Of a stretch of 64,000 bases of DNA, positions 24,121-33,182 are shown in pieces (within the stretch, counting starts at the first letter, position 1; each line of letters opens with the position of its first letter). The notes under the pieces are model-generated. The model was not told where the DNA came from. It did no database searches and was given only the letters and a program-made list of their open reading frames with translations. The stretch lies in assembly GCA_958295835.1 (NCBI GenBank), contig OY282378.1:4985694-5049693 (forward strand), read 5' to 3'. The translations under genes and the position numbers were made by a program. The DNA is from an uncultured Gammaproteobacteria bacterium. GTDB taxonomy: Bacteria > Pseudomonadota > Gammaproteobacteria > HK1.

Positions 24121-24398
24121 TGACCGAGCTTGCCGGATAAAAAATCCCGTTCCATCGTCAACTGTCCGATCTTCGCGTGCAGCTCCTTGACTTGGTGTTC
24201 GGTGTCGTTGTCTCGTGCGGCCCCGCGTTCGAACAGGCGCTCGGCGCTGCCCACCAAGCGGCCTCGCCAGTCCTGAATCTGGTTCGGGTGCACGTCGTAC
24301 TGTTGGGCCAGCTCCGCGAGGGTCTTCTCACCGCGAACCGCGGCCACCGCCACCTTCGCCTTGAACGACGCCGAGTGATTCCTGCGCTTGCGTCTCAT
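24117..24398 (-). CDS. IS3-family OrfA (HTH transposase subunit)
   Basis: A 93-residue protein: MRRKRRNHSASFKAKVAVAA, KTLAELAQQYDVHPNQIQDW and a C-terminal leucine-zipper-like helix ending MERDFLSGKLGH. GGAG lies 7 bases before the ATG. In functional IS3 elements a programmed frameshift joins OrfA to OrfB; here OrfB is destroyed, so transposition in cis is not expected. Confidence 0.85.
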   Translation of the reverse strand: MRRKRRNHSASFKAKVAVAAVRGEKTLAELAQQYDVHPNQIQDWRGRLVGSAERLFERGAARDNDTEHQVKELHAKIGQLTMERDFLSGKLGH

Positions 24399-24529
24399 CT
24401 TCTGCTCCTCTCTCTCCCTGCTATGATCATGGCAGAAGACACTTACTGATTCGCGATTCCTGTCCAACCGATGGGGTCCACTTCTCGATTCGATCACTCG
24501 TACGCTCACGAGCTTGAGACGAATCGCTT

Positions 24530-25822
24530 TCATCCGGCACATCCGATGTCGGTCCGTCCGGTGACTGCGGCGGCGATGAGAGCGGAGCGGCGTTCCTTGA
24601 TGATCGCGATGGTTCTCTTCGCCGCTGATTGAAGGAAATCGAATCGCCCCGTGGAAACGGTGATGTGATCGAGGATCGCCGATTGCTCATCCGGCGGAGG
24701 AATCGGTACACGGAGGTTCGCGACCTGTTCGCACGTAAGGGCGCCCTTCGTGCCGCCGGTGTCGTCACTGATGCTTCTGAGAAAATCGTAGGCGGCAAAC
24801 AGCGTCCATCTCAAGAACCATGGCCGGAGGCGGGAGCATTCCGGCTGGATGAACGCGAGATGCTGATTGATGGTGGAGTCGATCGAGAGAACTACTGCTC
24901 TGCCTCGTGTTTTCCCCTGACCGGTAATGGCTATCAGAACACTGCCGGCCTTTACCAGAGGCAGATGGCATTCCTGAACTGCGTGTGCAGTCACGAACTG
25001 ATCGGCGCCGATGACTTCGGATTGGTTCACGACACCGCTGTTGCTCCAGGGAATCCGGCCATCGGTCCAGTACGCGGCTTTGTTGCGGTTCGGGGTCGAG
25101 CCGTTTCCGATTGATGCGGCGTGTCCGAGCTTCCAGATTTCCCAGTGCGCCGGAATCTGACCCAACCACGGAATGCCGGAATCCCGCATGGCGGCGTCGG
25201 GGTCGAGACCACGGGTGACGGCGCGAGTGATGAGCGCTTGGCGTTTCTCGGCCAGCAGTCTCAGAAGGCGTTCCTTCTCCGCTACCAAGGCGTCCAGCCG
25301 CGCCGTCTCACGGTCGAGGTAGTTGGCGATGGCGCGTTGCTGTGCAAGAAGGGGAACCGGAACACGGTAATCCCGAACGAAGTCTTCGGGGACGCGCTTT
25401 TGACCGGCCGCTCCAAACATGGCGGCTTCGCCAAGCCTGCGGAAGCGGTCACTCACCGTGATGTAGTACAGGAAGCGTGCTTCGATCTCGTTGCCGAGGT
25501 TCAGCACATGGAGTTCGGTTGTTCCGAAGCCGACGCCGTTCAGGGTTCCGCGCACCAGAGCACCCTTGCCGTTTTCGAAACACGGCGTGATCTTGGCTAC
25601 CAGGACGTCGCCGTCGAAAAATTGGGTGTAACCGTTCCGAACATCGTCAATGTCCCGGATGATCGAACAATCGAGCTCTCCCTGTTCTCCGATATTCTCC
25701 ATCGGCAAGAACGTGACCTGGGCCGCGCTAGCCAGAACTTGCCGTTGCTCATCCGAAAGCCCACGCCGCGTAAGAAAACGCATACGCTTTGCGGGCCACG
25801 TTTGCTCGGTGGCGACGTTCAC
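24530..25822 (-). CDS. hsdS: Type I restriction-modification specificity subunit
   Basis: A 430-residue HsdS with two target-recognition domains, about 1-165 (YTQFFDGDVLVAKITPCFEN, EDFVRDYRVPVPLLAQQRAI) and about 225-390 (PAHWEIWKLGHAASIGNGST, QVANLRVPIPPPDEQSAILD), each followed by a conserved helix (LDALVAEKERLLRLLAEKRQ and the equivalent at the C-terminus). It determines the bipartite recognition sequence of the HsdR2M2S enzyme. The GTG start overlaps the hsdM stop (GTGA), indicating coupling. The IS3 right end lies only about 45 bases from its stop, where the IS insertion now separates it from the rest of the locus. Confidence 0.93.
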   Translation of the reverse strand: MNVATEQTWPAKRMRFLTRRGLSDEQRQVLASAAQVTFLPMENIGEQGELDCSIIRDIDDVRNGYTQFFDGDVLVAKITPCFENGKGALVRGTLNGVGFGTTELHVLNLGNEIEARFLYYITVSDRFRRLGEAAMFGAAGQKRVPEDFVRDYRVPVPLLAQQRAIANYLDRETARLDALVAEKERLLRLLAEKRQALITRAVTRGLDPDAAMRDSGIPWLGQIPAHWEIWKLGHAASIGNGSTPNRNKAAYWTDGRIPWSNSGVVNQSEVIGADQFVTAHAVQECHLPLVKAGSVLIAITGQGKTRGRAVVLSIDSTINQHLAFIQPECSRLRPWFLRWTLFAAYDFLRSISDDTGGTKGALTCEQVANLRVPIPPPDEQSAILDHITVSTGRFDFLQSAAKRTIAIIKERRSALIAAAVTGRTDIGCAG

Positions 25823-27867
25823 CCCACCACCTCCCCCAGCAACCTCACGATCTCCGCCTCCGCCTTCTTCAGATCCGCGTCGATCTCCTCCAGCGGCCTC
25901 GGTGGCGTGTACTCGTAGAAGTGCCGGTTGAAGTTGATCTCGTAGCCCACCCGATCCTTGGCTCGATCCATCCAGGCGTCGGGGACGTGGGGGCGGACCT
26001 CGCGCTCGAAGTAGTCGTCGACGTCATCGGTGAGGGGAACGTTCTCGAAGTCGCGCAGCCCGGTGTCGGGCTCGAAGCCTTGCTCCCGCCCGCCCTTCGC
26101 GACGGGCTCGGCTTCCGGGTCCTTGTGGGTGAATACGTCACGGAACAGCCGCTGCTCCACCTTCTTCCAGCGCGAGCCGCGTTCGTGCAGCAGGTCCGCA
26201 ATGCGCTCCCATACGGCGTTCCAGTCGCGCATCGGCTTGCGGCCGAGGGCCTTGTCGATGACCTGGACGTCGTCCAGCAGGAAAGGGCAGGCGTCGAGGA
26301 AGCGGGCCTTGTCGTCGATCGTCATCCGGTAGCGGAGCCGTAGCGGGCGTTCGACGGTGACGCGGGTGTAGCCGAAATCGGCGTTCCTGAAGATCTTCGA
26401 GCGCCCGCCGTCCCGGAAGAGGCCGTAGAGGCGCACGATCTCGTCGATCTGCCCGTCCGGGAGATGCCGGCGCTTGTCGCCGAGGCTTCGCCTGCTCTCC
26501 TTGCTGCCGCCGGAGGCCGAGAGATCGCGTGCGTCGAAGAGCTGGATCCTGCCCCGGCGGCGCTCCTCCTTGCGGTTGGTGACGATCCAGACGTAGGTGC
26601 CGATGCCGGTGTTGTAGAACATCTGCTCGGGCAGGGCGACGATCGCTTCGAGCCAATCGTTCTCGATGATCCAGCGACGGATGTTGCTCTCGCCCGATCC
26701 GGCGCCGCCGGTGAACAGCGGGGAGCCGGAGAACACGATGGCGAGCCGCGAGCCGTGCTTGTGCTCCTTCGGGCGCACCGGCTCGAACTTGGCGATCATG
26801 TGCTGGAGAAAGAGGAGGGAGCCGTCGTTCACCCTCGGCAGCCCGGCCCCGAAGCGGCCCGCGAAGCCCCGCTGCTCATGCTCGCGCCGGACCTCGCCCT
26901 GCTGGCGCTTCCAATCGACGCCGAAGGGCGGGTTGGTGAGGAAGTAGTCGAAGGCGCCGGCCGCGAACCGGTCCTCGATGAGGCTGTCGCCGAGGCGCAC
27001 GTTGTCGCCGCGGCCGTTGTGGTCCACCTGCTTCATCAGCATGTCGGAGGCGGCGGTGGCGTAGGCGCGCTTGTTGTAGTCCTGGCCGTAGACGTAGAGC
27101 CGGGCCTCCAGGTGGTGGTCGCGCAGCCAGCTCTGCGCTTCCGCCAGCATGCCGCCGGTGCCGCAGGCGGGGTCGAGGAGGGTGCGCACCACGCCGGGGG
27201 TGGCGAGCAGCGCGTCGTCGTCGATGAACAGCAGGCTCACCATCAGCCGGATGACCTCGCGCGGCGTGAAATGGTCACCCGCGGTCTCGTTGGCGAGCTC
27301 GTTGAAGCGGCGGATCAGGTTCTCGAAGATCAGCCCCATCTGCGCGTTCGGCACCGTGTCCGGGTGGAGATCGACGTTGCGGAACTGCGAGACCATCATG
27401 TAGAGGATGTGCGATTCGCGCATCTTCTCGATCTCGGCCTCGAACTCGAAGTACTCGATGAAGATGCGGCGCACGTCGGCCGAAAAGCCCTGGATGTAGC
27501 TCACCAGGTGCTGGGCGATGTGGTCGGGGTCGCCCTGGAGCTTTTCGAAGTCGAGCGGCGAGCGGTTGTGGAAGCGCTGGCCGGCGGCCCGGTTGAGGAC
27601 GCTGTCCAGAGCCTCGCCCCTGAGCTTGCCGCCCTTGCGCCGTTCGTACTCCGCCAGCACCCTGGCCTTGGTGGGCGCGAGCACGCAGTCGAAGCGGCGC
27701 AGCACGGTCATCGGCAGCATCACCCGCTCGTACTGCGGGGGGCGGTAGGGGCCGCGCAGCAGGTCCGCGATCTGCCAGATCAGGTTGGAGAAGTACGCAT
27801 GGTCGGGCGCCGGGTGGGCGGCGCCGGACACGCCGGCGCGGGATGTGCGCGGCTTGCTGCGCTTCAT
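25819..27867 (-). CDS. hsdM: Type I restriction-modification DNA methyltransferase subunit
   Basis: A 682-residue N6-adenine methyltransferase. The N-terminal helical HsdM_N bundle is followed by motif I LLDPACGTGGM (230-240) and motif IV FLTNPPFGVDW (309-319). It has the long C-terminus of the subfamily (ENVPLTDDVDDYFEREVRPH, YEINFNRHFYEY) that contacts HsdS. The start at 27867 has GGGGAGG 6 bases upstream; an in-frame ATG at 27912 overlapping the GNAT stop (ATGA) is the alternative. It modifies host DNA and is essential for both methylation and restriction complexes. Confidence 0.93.
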   Translation of the reverse strand: MKRSKPRTSRAGVSGAAHPAPDHAYFSNLIWQIADLLRGPYRPPQYERVMLPMTVLRRFDCVLAPTKARVLAEYERRKGGKLRGEALDSVLNRAAGQRFHNRSPLDFEKLQGDPDHIAQHLVSYIQGFSADVRRIFIEYFEFEAEIEKMRESHILYMMVSQFRNVDLHPDTVPNAQMGLIFENLIRRFNELANETAGDHFTPREVIRLMVSLLFIDDDALLATPGVVRTLLDPACGTGGMLAEAQSWLRDHHLEARLYVYGQDYNKRAYATAASDMLMKQVDHNGRGDNVRLGDSLIEDRFAAGAFDYFLTNPPFGVDWKRQQGEVRREHEQRGFAGRFGAGLPRVNDGSLLFLQHMIAKFEPVRPKEHKHGSRLAIVFSGSPLFTGGAGSGESNIRRWIIENDWLEAIVALPEQMFYNTGIGTYVWIVTNRKEERRRGRIQLFDARDLSASGGSKESRRSLGDKRRHLPDGQIDEIVRLYGLFRDGGRSKIFRNADFGYTRVTVERPLRLRYRMTIDDKARFLDACPFLLDDVQVIDKALGRKPMRDWNAVWERIADLLHERGSRWKKVEQRLFRDVFTHKDPEAEPVAKGGREQGFEPDTGLRDFENVPLTDDVDDYFEREVRPHVPDAWMDRAKDRVGYEINFNRHFYEYTPPRPLEEIDADLKKAEAEIVRLLGEVVG

Positions 27868-27908
27868 GGTCCGCCTCCCCGCGTTCCCGGTGGCTTTCGG
27901 GGATCGTT

Positions 27909-28382
27909 TCATCCGGCCCACAGATCCCTGGCGATGGAGACGGCGTCCTCCCGGCCCCGGTAGAACCCCCGGATCGTCCTCGTTTCCCGGTAGCCCAGAG
28001 CACGGTAGAAGCCCCGCGCCTCCGGATTGTTCACCCGTGCTTCGAGCCGGATGAGCCCGACCCCCGCGGTGAGGGCGGTGGCTTCCAGCCAGCGCACGAG
28101 GGCGGCGCCGACCCCCGTGCGGCGGCGTTGCGGATGCACCGCGAACAGGAGGAGGTGGGCCTCGTCGTCGCCGTACTCCATGATGCCGAAGCCCGCGAGC
28201 GCGGGGCCTTCGCGGGCGACGGCGACGTTGACCGCCGGATGCCGGATGCAGGCCAGCACCCGCGTCTCGGTCCATCGCCAGCCGAGCCCCTGCTCGATGC
28301 AGTCCCGCGACATCTCGGCGATCGGCCGGGCGTCGTCGTCGCGGGCGAGCCGGATCTGGTAGTTGAGCGCCTGGCGCGGCAT
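27909..28382 (-). CDS. GNAT-family N-acetyltransferase (RimI-like)
   Basis: A 157-residue single GNAT domain. Acetyl-CoA-binding motif A is VHPQRRRTGVGAALVRWLEA (Q/RxxGxG/A), preceded by strand LLLFAV and followed by ARVNNPEARGFYRALGYRE, the usual motif B. It transfers an acetyl group to an amine, the substrate being unknown. It lies directly upstream of hsdM on the same strand and overlaps or closely abuts it, so it may be the first gene of the restriction operon. Whether it has a role in restriction is unknown. Confidence 0.85.
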   Translation of the reverse strand: MPRQALNYQIRLARDDDARPIAEMSRDCIEQGLGWRWTETRVLACIRHPAVNVAVAREGPALAGFGIMEYGDDEAHLLLFAVHPQRRRTGVGAALVRWLEATALTAGVGLIRLEARVNNPEARGFYRALGYRETRTIRGFYRGREDAVSIARDLWAG

Positions 28383-28433
28383 GGGCGGTTTCGACTCCCG
28401 TTCAGGGATCTCCCGTAAACACGGCGACTCGGT

Positions 28434-28664
28434 TCAGCCTCGCGGTAGTGGTGCGGGATGACGACGTGCGGGCGCAGGGTCTCGATACGGATCGATCATG
28501 ACGCCCACCCCTTTCGGGGAGGTGATCCCGAACGCGGAGCCGCTATAGCAGGCGATCTCCACCGGGCCGTCGCGCGGCGCCGGGCGGTCGGCCTGGATCT
28601 CGATCATCCGGTCGTGGCTGCGTGTCATCTGCCAGACGTTCAAACCGGTGTCGACATCGGTCAT
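28434..28664 (-). pseudogene. N-terminal remnant of an MBL-fold hydrolase
   Basis: The frame beginning at 28664 (GGGAG 8 bases upstream) reads through VEIACYSGSAFGITSPKGVG then VMIDPYRDP. This resembles the first strands of metallo-beta-lactamase-fold hydrolases (GxSAFxITSPxG...IDP). It then changes to proline/arginine-rich residues and stops at 28434. The HxHxDH motif is absent, so only about 60 codons of the gene survive. Confidence 0.45.
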
Positions 28665-29055
28665 GACTTGCTCCCGGGAATGCCGCATGGCGATTGCTCG
28701 GCGAAACCGTGGACACCGTGGCACGCCACCGGGCGAGGCGCAACCGCCGGTTCCCGTTACGCTGGCCCGGGGCACATGGCCGGCATGGTTTGCGGCGCAC
28801 CACTCGGACCATATCCCGTCCTGCCGCTCACGCTCCACGTTCGGAGCGTCCTCGCTCGCCTTCGTCCAGCGCTTCCGGACCCCCGTGGTCATGGATTGGA
28901 CGAAGGTCAGGCTCAAGGCGCCGCTGTCGTGACCAGCCATACTGCCCGCTCCGAAGAGATCGTGAACGCAGTCTGGACGGAGCTCCCGATGTGCTGCACC
29001 ATCCGTTCCGCAAACCGGACACGTTCCGCAAGCCTTCAACCACCCGAAGGAGAAG
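28665..29055. other. Intergenic region upstream of the polyamine-type ABC operon
   Basis: No gene is supported on either strand. The promoter of the operon starting at 29056 must lie here, but I see no convincing -35/-10 pair. The RBS GAAGGAGA precedes the first gene. Confidence 0.5.
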
Positions 29056-30129
29056 ATGATGCGTGCATGCAAGCTGTTTCCCGCGCTGCTGTCGGCGCTC
29101 CTCGTGGCGATGAGCGCCTCGTCGTGGGCCCAGGACACCCTGCGGCTGCTCACCTGGGGGAGTTACGCCCCGGAGAACGTCATCGAGAGATTCGAGAAGG
29201 AGACCGGCATCGAGGTCGAGGTGACCTACTCGAACAACGAGGAGATGATCTCCAAGCTTCGCGCCACCGGCGGCGGGGGGTTCGATCTGGCGCAGCCGAG
29301 CCATGACCGGATCCATGCGGCACAACTGGAGTACAACATCTACAAACCGATGGATCTCTCCATGATCGACACGTCGGTCTACGACACGAGCCTGCTCGGC
29401 GCCGTGAAGGAGAACACCACCATCGACGGCGAAACCTACTCGGTTCCGCATTTCTGGGGAACTTCCGGCCTCGTCGTGAACAGGAAGGAGGCGCCTGATC
29501 TCAAGAGCTTCTCCGATCTGTGCGACCCGCGGTACAAGGGACGGATCTCGATGCGCCTGAAGCGGACGATCCTCATCGGCATGGGCTATGCAATGGGTGA
29601 AGATCCCTTCGCCGCCTATGGGAACATGACGGAGTACGGGCGCATCATCGATGCAGCCGCCGAGAAGCTGATCGAATGCAAGGACAACGTGAAGACCTAC
29701 TGGACCGGCGGCGACGATCTGTCGAACCTGCTCCGCTCCGGTGAAATCGTCGCCTCCGACGCCTGGGACGGCACCGCCTTCAAGCTGAACACCGAGAACC
29801 CGGACATCAACTTCACGCCCCCTGCCCACGGAGCGCTGGGGTGGATCGACACGTTCACGCTGCCGCGCAAGACCAGGGCCGAGGAAGCGGCCTACAAGTG
29901 GATCAACTTCGTGATGCAGCCCGACGTGGCCAAGATGATGTCCAGCCATTCCGGCTACGTCACCGCCCACCGCAACGGGGGCGATCTCACGTCGGATCAG
30001 CTCAAGCAGTCGTTCAACGATGCGTTTTCCAAGCAGGACATCGCCAACATCAAGTGGTTCGCAAACATTCCTCCCGGACTCGAGGACATCGAAGGCAAGG
30101 TTCTCGAGCGCATCAAGGCGGCCCGCTAG
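29056..30129 (+). CDS. Spermidine/putrescine-type ABC transporter substrate-binding protein
   Basis: A 357-residue periplasmic protein with a Sec signal peptide (hydrophobic 9-22, likely cut after SSWA). The mature start DTLRLLTWGSYAPENVIERF is the PotD/PotF-like opening, and VPHFWGTSGLVVNRKEAPDL and SGEIVASDAWDGTAF are ligand-cleft strands of the family. It delivers a polyamine or related cationic/osmolyte ligand to the membrane permeases encoded downstream; the exact ligand is not readable. First gene of a four-gene operon, separated from the ATPase gene by a strong hairpin that should favour high expression of this component. Confidence 0.85.
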   Translation: MMRACKLFPALLSALLVAMSASSWAQDTLRLLTWGSYAPENVIERFEKETGIEVEVTYSNNEEMISKLRATGGGGFDLAQPSHDRIHAAQLEYNIYKPMDLSMIDTSVYDTSLLGAVKENTTIDGETYSVPHFWGTSGLVVNRKEAPDLKSFSDLCDPRYKGRISMRLKRTILIGMGYAMGEDPFAAYGNMTEYGRIIDAAAEKLIECKDNVKTYWTGGDDLSNLLRSGEIVASDAWDGTAFKLNTENPDINFTPPAHGALGWIDTFTLPRKTRAEEAAYKWINFVMQPDVAKMMSSHSGYVTAHRNGGDLTSDQLKQSFNDAFSKQDIANIKWFANIPPGLEDIEGKVLERIKAAR

Positions 30130-30139
30130 CCGGCACCGG

Positions 30140-30174
30140 CCGGGAGGAAAGGCGCCGCGCGCCTTTCCTCCCGG
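30140..30174 (+). terminator. 16-bp perfect hairpin between binding-protein and ATPase genes
   Basis: CCGGGAGGAAAGGCGC and its exact complement are separated by three bases, 10 bases after the binding-protein stop. There is no T tract. In ABC operons such intergenic hairpins act as partial terminators or 3' mRNA stabilisers that raise the level of the binding protein over the membrane parts. Confidence 0.75.
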
Positions 30175-30193
30175 ACCATGCGAAGCCTGACCG

Positions 30194-31315
30194 GTGGCCT
30201 ACGATCTGGAGTGTGAGCGCGTAAGAAAGCGTTTCGGCGCGTTCATTGCGGTCGACGGCGTCTCGTTCCGGATCCCGAGGGGGTCGTTCTTCTCCATTCT
30301 CGGTCCTTCCGGTTGTGGAAAGACCACCCTGCTCAGGATGATCGCCGGGTTCGAGACCCCGAGCGAAGGCGACATCCTGATCAAGGGCAGGTCGGTGCTC
30401 GCCCTGCCCCCCAACCGGCGCAACGTCAAGCTCGTGTTCCAGCACCTGGCGTTGTTCCCGATGATGAACGTCGAGGAGAACATCGCCTACGGCCTGCGCT
30501 GTAAGGGCATGGCAAAGGACGAAATCACCCGCCGCACGGCGGACGTGCTCGAGCGGGTCGGGCTGCCCGACGCCCGCCGCAAGGACATCGGCCAGTTGTC
30601 GGGGGGCCAGAAACAGCGCATCGCGATCGCGCGCTGCATGGTGCTCGACCCGGACGTCCTCCTGCTCGACGAGCCGCTCGGCGCTCTCGACCTCAAGCTG
30701 CGCGAGCACATGAAGATCGAGCTCAAGATGCTCCAGAGCCGGTTCGGGACCACGTTCCTGTACATCACCCACGACCAGTCGGAGGCCCTGGTGATGTCCG
30801 ATCGGGTTGCGGTGATGAACGACGGAAGGTTCGAGCAGGTCGGCGAGCCGCGCGAGCTCTACCACCACCCGAAGACCGCGTTCGTCGCCGGATTCGTGGG
30901 CGACAGCAACCGCTGGCCCGGCCGCGTGCTGGACCGCGATCCGGCGGGGATGCGGGTGGAAACGCGATCGGGGCTGATTTTCATCGCCGATGCGACGGAC
31001 GAGGGGATCGGGAAGGGGGATGCGGTCGACGTCTTCGTGCGGCCGGAATCGATCGCCGTCACGCGGGGAGAAGGCGCGGGCGGCCAGGACGCGAGCGGCG
31101 AGACCAACCGCCGGACCGGCAGGATCGAGGGCGTGCTGTTCAACGGAGCGAACACCCGCATCCTGGTCAGAACCTCCGCCGGGGATCAGATCGAGGCCGA
31201 TCTCCCGCAAGGTGGGGCGGAAGCGAACCTCGGGAACGGCGATCCGGTCACGCTGACCTGGAAACGAACCGGTGCGAAGTGCTTCGCACGGGCGGGTGGG
31301 ACGCAGGCCCGATGA
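30194..31315 (+). CDS. ABC transporter ATP-binding protein (PotA-like)
   Basis: A 373-residue ATPase: Walker A GPSGCGKTTLL, Q-loop VFQHLALFP, signature LSGGQKQRIAIAR, Walker B VLLLDEPLGALD and H-loop THDQSEA, followed by a C-terminal TOBE domain (VDVFVRPESIAVTR). It powers uptake through the two permeases. The start is a GTG (GTGGCCTAC); no strong Shine-Dalgarno is seen, consistent with its place after the hairpin. The stop overlaps the start of the first permease (ATGA). Confidence 0.9.
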   Translation: MAYDLECERVRKRFGAFIAVDGVSFRIPRGSFFSILGPSGCGKTTLLRMIAGFETPSEGDILIKGRSVLALPPNRRNVKLVFQHLALFPMMNVEENIAYGLRCKGMAKDEITRRTADVLERVGLPDARRKDIGQLSGGQKQRIAIARCMVLDPDVLLLDEPLGALDLKLREHMKIELKMLQSRFGTTFLYITHDQSEALVMSDRVAVMNDGRFEQVGEPRELYHHPKTAFVAGFVGDSNRWPGRVLDRDPAGMRVETRSGLIFIADATDEGIGKGDAVDVFVRPESIAVTRGEGAGGQDASGETNRRTGRIEGVLFNGANTRILVRTSAGDQIEADLPQGGAEANLGNGDPVTLTWKRTGAKCFARAGGTQAR

Positions 31316-32187
31316 CCCGGCAACACGTCCGGCGCCTGACCCTGTTCATGCTGCTGGCTCCATTCCTGCTGTGGATCCTGCTCATGATCGTATTGCCCCA
31401 CCTCGGCATCTTTGCGCTTTCACTGCGCGAGAAGGTCGCCCCGCTGGTCTATACCATCGGCCCGAAGAACTACCTGGATTTCCTGCGGGAACCGATCTAC
31501 TGGAACACGCTGCTGCGTACCGCGTCGATCTCGATCCTGGTCACCGCCCTGACCTTTCTGGTCGGCTTCCCGATCGCGTACTACATCGCCAAGATAGCGG
31601 GGCGGCGCGTCAAGGGCGCCTTGTTCCTGGCCTGCCTGATCCCGCTGTGGGTGAGCGATCTCGTGCGGGCCTACGGCTGGATGATCCTGCTGCGCGAGAC
31701 GGGGGTGGTGTCGAGCGTCCTCCAGTGGACGGGGATCGTGGACGGACCGGTCGAGCTGCTCTACAACGACGCCACGGTCGTCGTCGGCCTGGTGTACACC
31801 GTGGTCCTGTTCATGATCGTGCCGCTGGCATCGACGCTCGAAGGCATGGACGACAGCCTGATCGAGGCGGGCTACAACCTGGGCGGAAGCGGCTTCACGG
31901 TCATGCGCAGGATCGTCATCCCGTATGCGATGCCCGGAATCGTCGCCGGAAGCATCATCGTCTTCATGCTGACCGCGGGGAGCTATCTGACGCCGATACT
32001 GCTCGGGGGAAAGAACAGCATGTGGTTCACCGAGCAGATCTACGAGCAGTTCATCACCCGTTTCAATTGGGAGTCGGGAGCCACCTTCGGCATCCTGCTC
32101 CTGCTGTTCACTTCCCTGACCGTCTGGCTCGGCCTGCGCCTGAGCGGACAGTCGCTGGCGACCACGGTGGCGAGGAGCGAGGCATGA
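31312..32187 (+). CDS. ABC transporter permease (PotB-like)
   Basis: A 291-residue inner-membrane protein with about six hydrophobic segments starting with LTLFMLLAPFLLWILLMIVL and an EAA-type loop (DDSLIEAGYNLGGSGFTVMR) for contact with the ATPase. Both its start and its stop overlap neighbouring genes by ATGA, so the operon is tightly coupled. Confidence 0.88.
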   Translation: MTRQHVRRLTLFMLLAPFLLWILLMIVLPHLGIFALSLREKVAPLVYTIGPKNYLDFLREPIYWNTLLRTASISILVTALTFLVGFPIAYYIAKIAGRRVKGALFLACLIPLWVSDLVRAYGWMILLRETGVVSSVLQWTGIVDGPVELLYNDATVVVGLVYTVVLFMIVPLASTLEGMDDSLIEAGYNLGGSGFTVMRRIVIPYAMPGIVAGSIIVFMLTAGSYLTPILLGGKNSMWFTEQIYEQFITRFNWESGATFGILLLLFTSLTVWLGLRLSGQSLATTVARSEA

Positions 32188-33074
32188 TCCCTTCCGTCCG
32201 CCCTTCCAGGCTGGTCACCTGGAGCTACCGCGCCTGCGTACTCGCCTTTTTCCTGTACCTGATCGCCCCGTTGACCGCGGCCGGGATCTTCGCGTTCAAC
32301 GATTCGCTGTTCGCTTCCATGCCATGGAAAGGGTTCACGCTGGACTGGTTCGTCGGCGACACCGAGCCGAAGATCGGACTGCTGCACGACAACCGTCTTC
32401 TCAAGGGGCTCGGGGTCTCCTTCCTGGTCGCGACGATGGTGTCGCTGGCGAGCCTGCTCGTCGGCCTGACCAACGCCTTCCTGTTCGAACGGCACTGGTT
32501 TCCCCTGAAGGGACTCTGCTACATGCTGATGATCGTGCCGCTGGTCATCCCCGGAGTGCTCCTCGGAATATCGATCCTCGTCCTCGCGAGCGGAATCGCG
32601 AACTACGTCGAGAACACCTTCGGCTACGAACCGGACTTCCTCCGCCCGGGACTTCCCCTCGTCGTGCTTGGCCAGGCATCGTTCATCATCACCATCACGT
32701 CGCTGGTGATTGCCGCGCGGCTGAGGAAATTCGACCGGACGCTGGAGGAAGCCGCATTCAACCTGGGGGCCAGCCGGACCCGGGTGTTTCTGACCATCAC
32801 CCTGCCGTACATCAGACCGGCCCTGATCGGAGCGGGGCTCGTGGCGTTCCTCGTCTCCTTCGAGAACTTCAACACCACCCTGTTCCTCGTCGGCTCCGAC
32901 GCCCCCCTGACCGTCACGATGTACGACCGGATGTTGAAGGTGGGATCCACCCCCGTACTCAACGCGGTTTCGCTGCTGTTGATTGTAGGGTCGGGGGCGC
33001 TGGCGCTGGTGAGCGTGTTCGTCCAGCTCGAAAAGAGGCGGCCGCCGGCCCCACGGGCTCCACGGGAACGATGA
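32184..33074 (+). CDS. ABC transporter permease (PotC-like)
   Basis: A 296-residue second permease with six hydrophobic segments and the EAA loop EEAAFNLGASRTRVFLTITL. The GFTLDWFV segment near residue 50 is characteristic of PotC-type subunits. It pairs with the PotB-like protein to form the channel. Last gene of the operon; it converges on ylbE, with 108 bases between in which I found no obvious hairpin. Confidence 0.88.
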   Translation: MIPSVRPSRLVTWSYRACVLAFFLYLIAPLTAAGIFAFNDSLFASMPWKGFTLDWFVGDTEPKIGLLHDNRLLKGLGVSFLVATMVSLASLLVGLTNAFLFERHWFPLKGLCYMLMIVPLVIPGVLLGISILVLASGIANYVENTFGYEPDFLRPGLPLVVLGQASFIITITSLVIAARLRKFDRTLEEAAFNLGASRTRVFLTITLPYIRPALIGAGLVAFLVSFENFNTTLFLVGSDAPLTVTMYDRMLKVGSTPVLNAVSLLLIVGSGALALVSVFVQLEKRRPPAPRAPRER

Positions 33075-33182
33075 CCCCGGCCCGCACGCTCCGGCTCGTG
33101 AAACGCGGGCGCGCAACGGCCGAGGCGCCCGTTCAGCGCGTGCGATTCGAGGCGCCGGTCGTGCTCCCCGCACCCGCCGCGC

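Larger units (their letters stand above)
21932..24485. mobile_element. Decayed IS3-family element carrying an internal IS256-family insertion
   Basis: Terminal inverted repeats are visible: left agaagtggaccccgattatt (ggaca) from about 21932 and, reading inward, right agaagtggaccccatcggtt (ggaca) ending about 24485. Inside lie minus-strand orfA (24398-24117) and a broken orfB, the latter split by a plus-strand IS256-type transposase gene at 22258-23508. The element sits between hsdS and the NTPase gene. I could not settle the target duplication. Confidence 0.8.
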
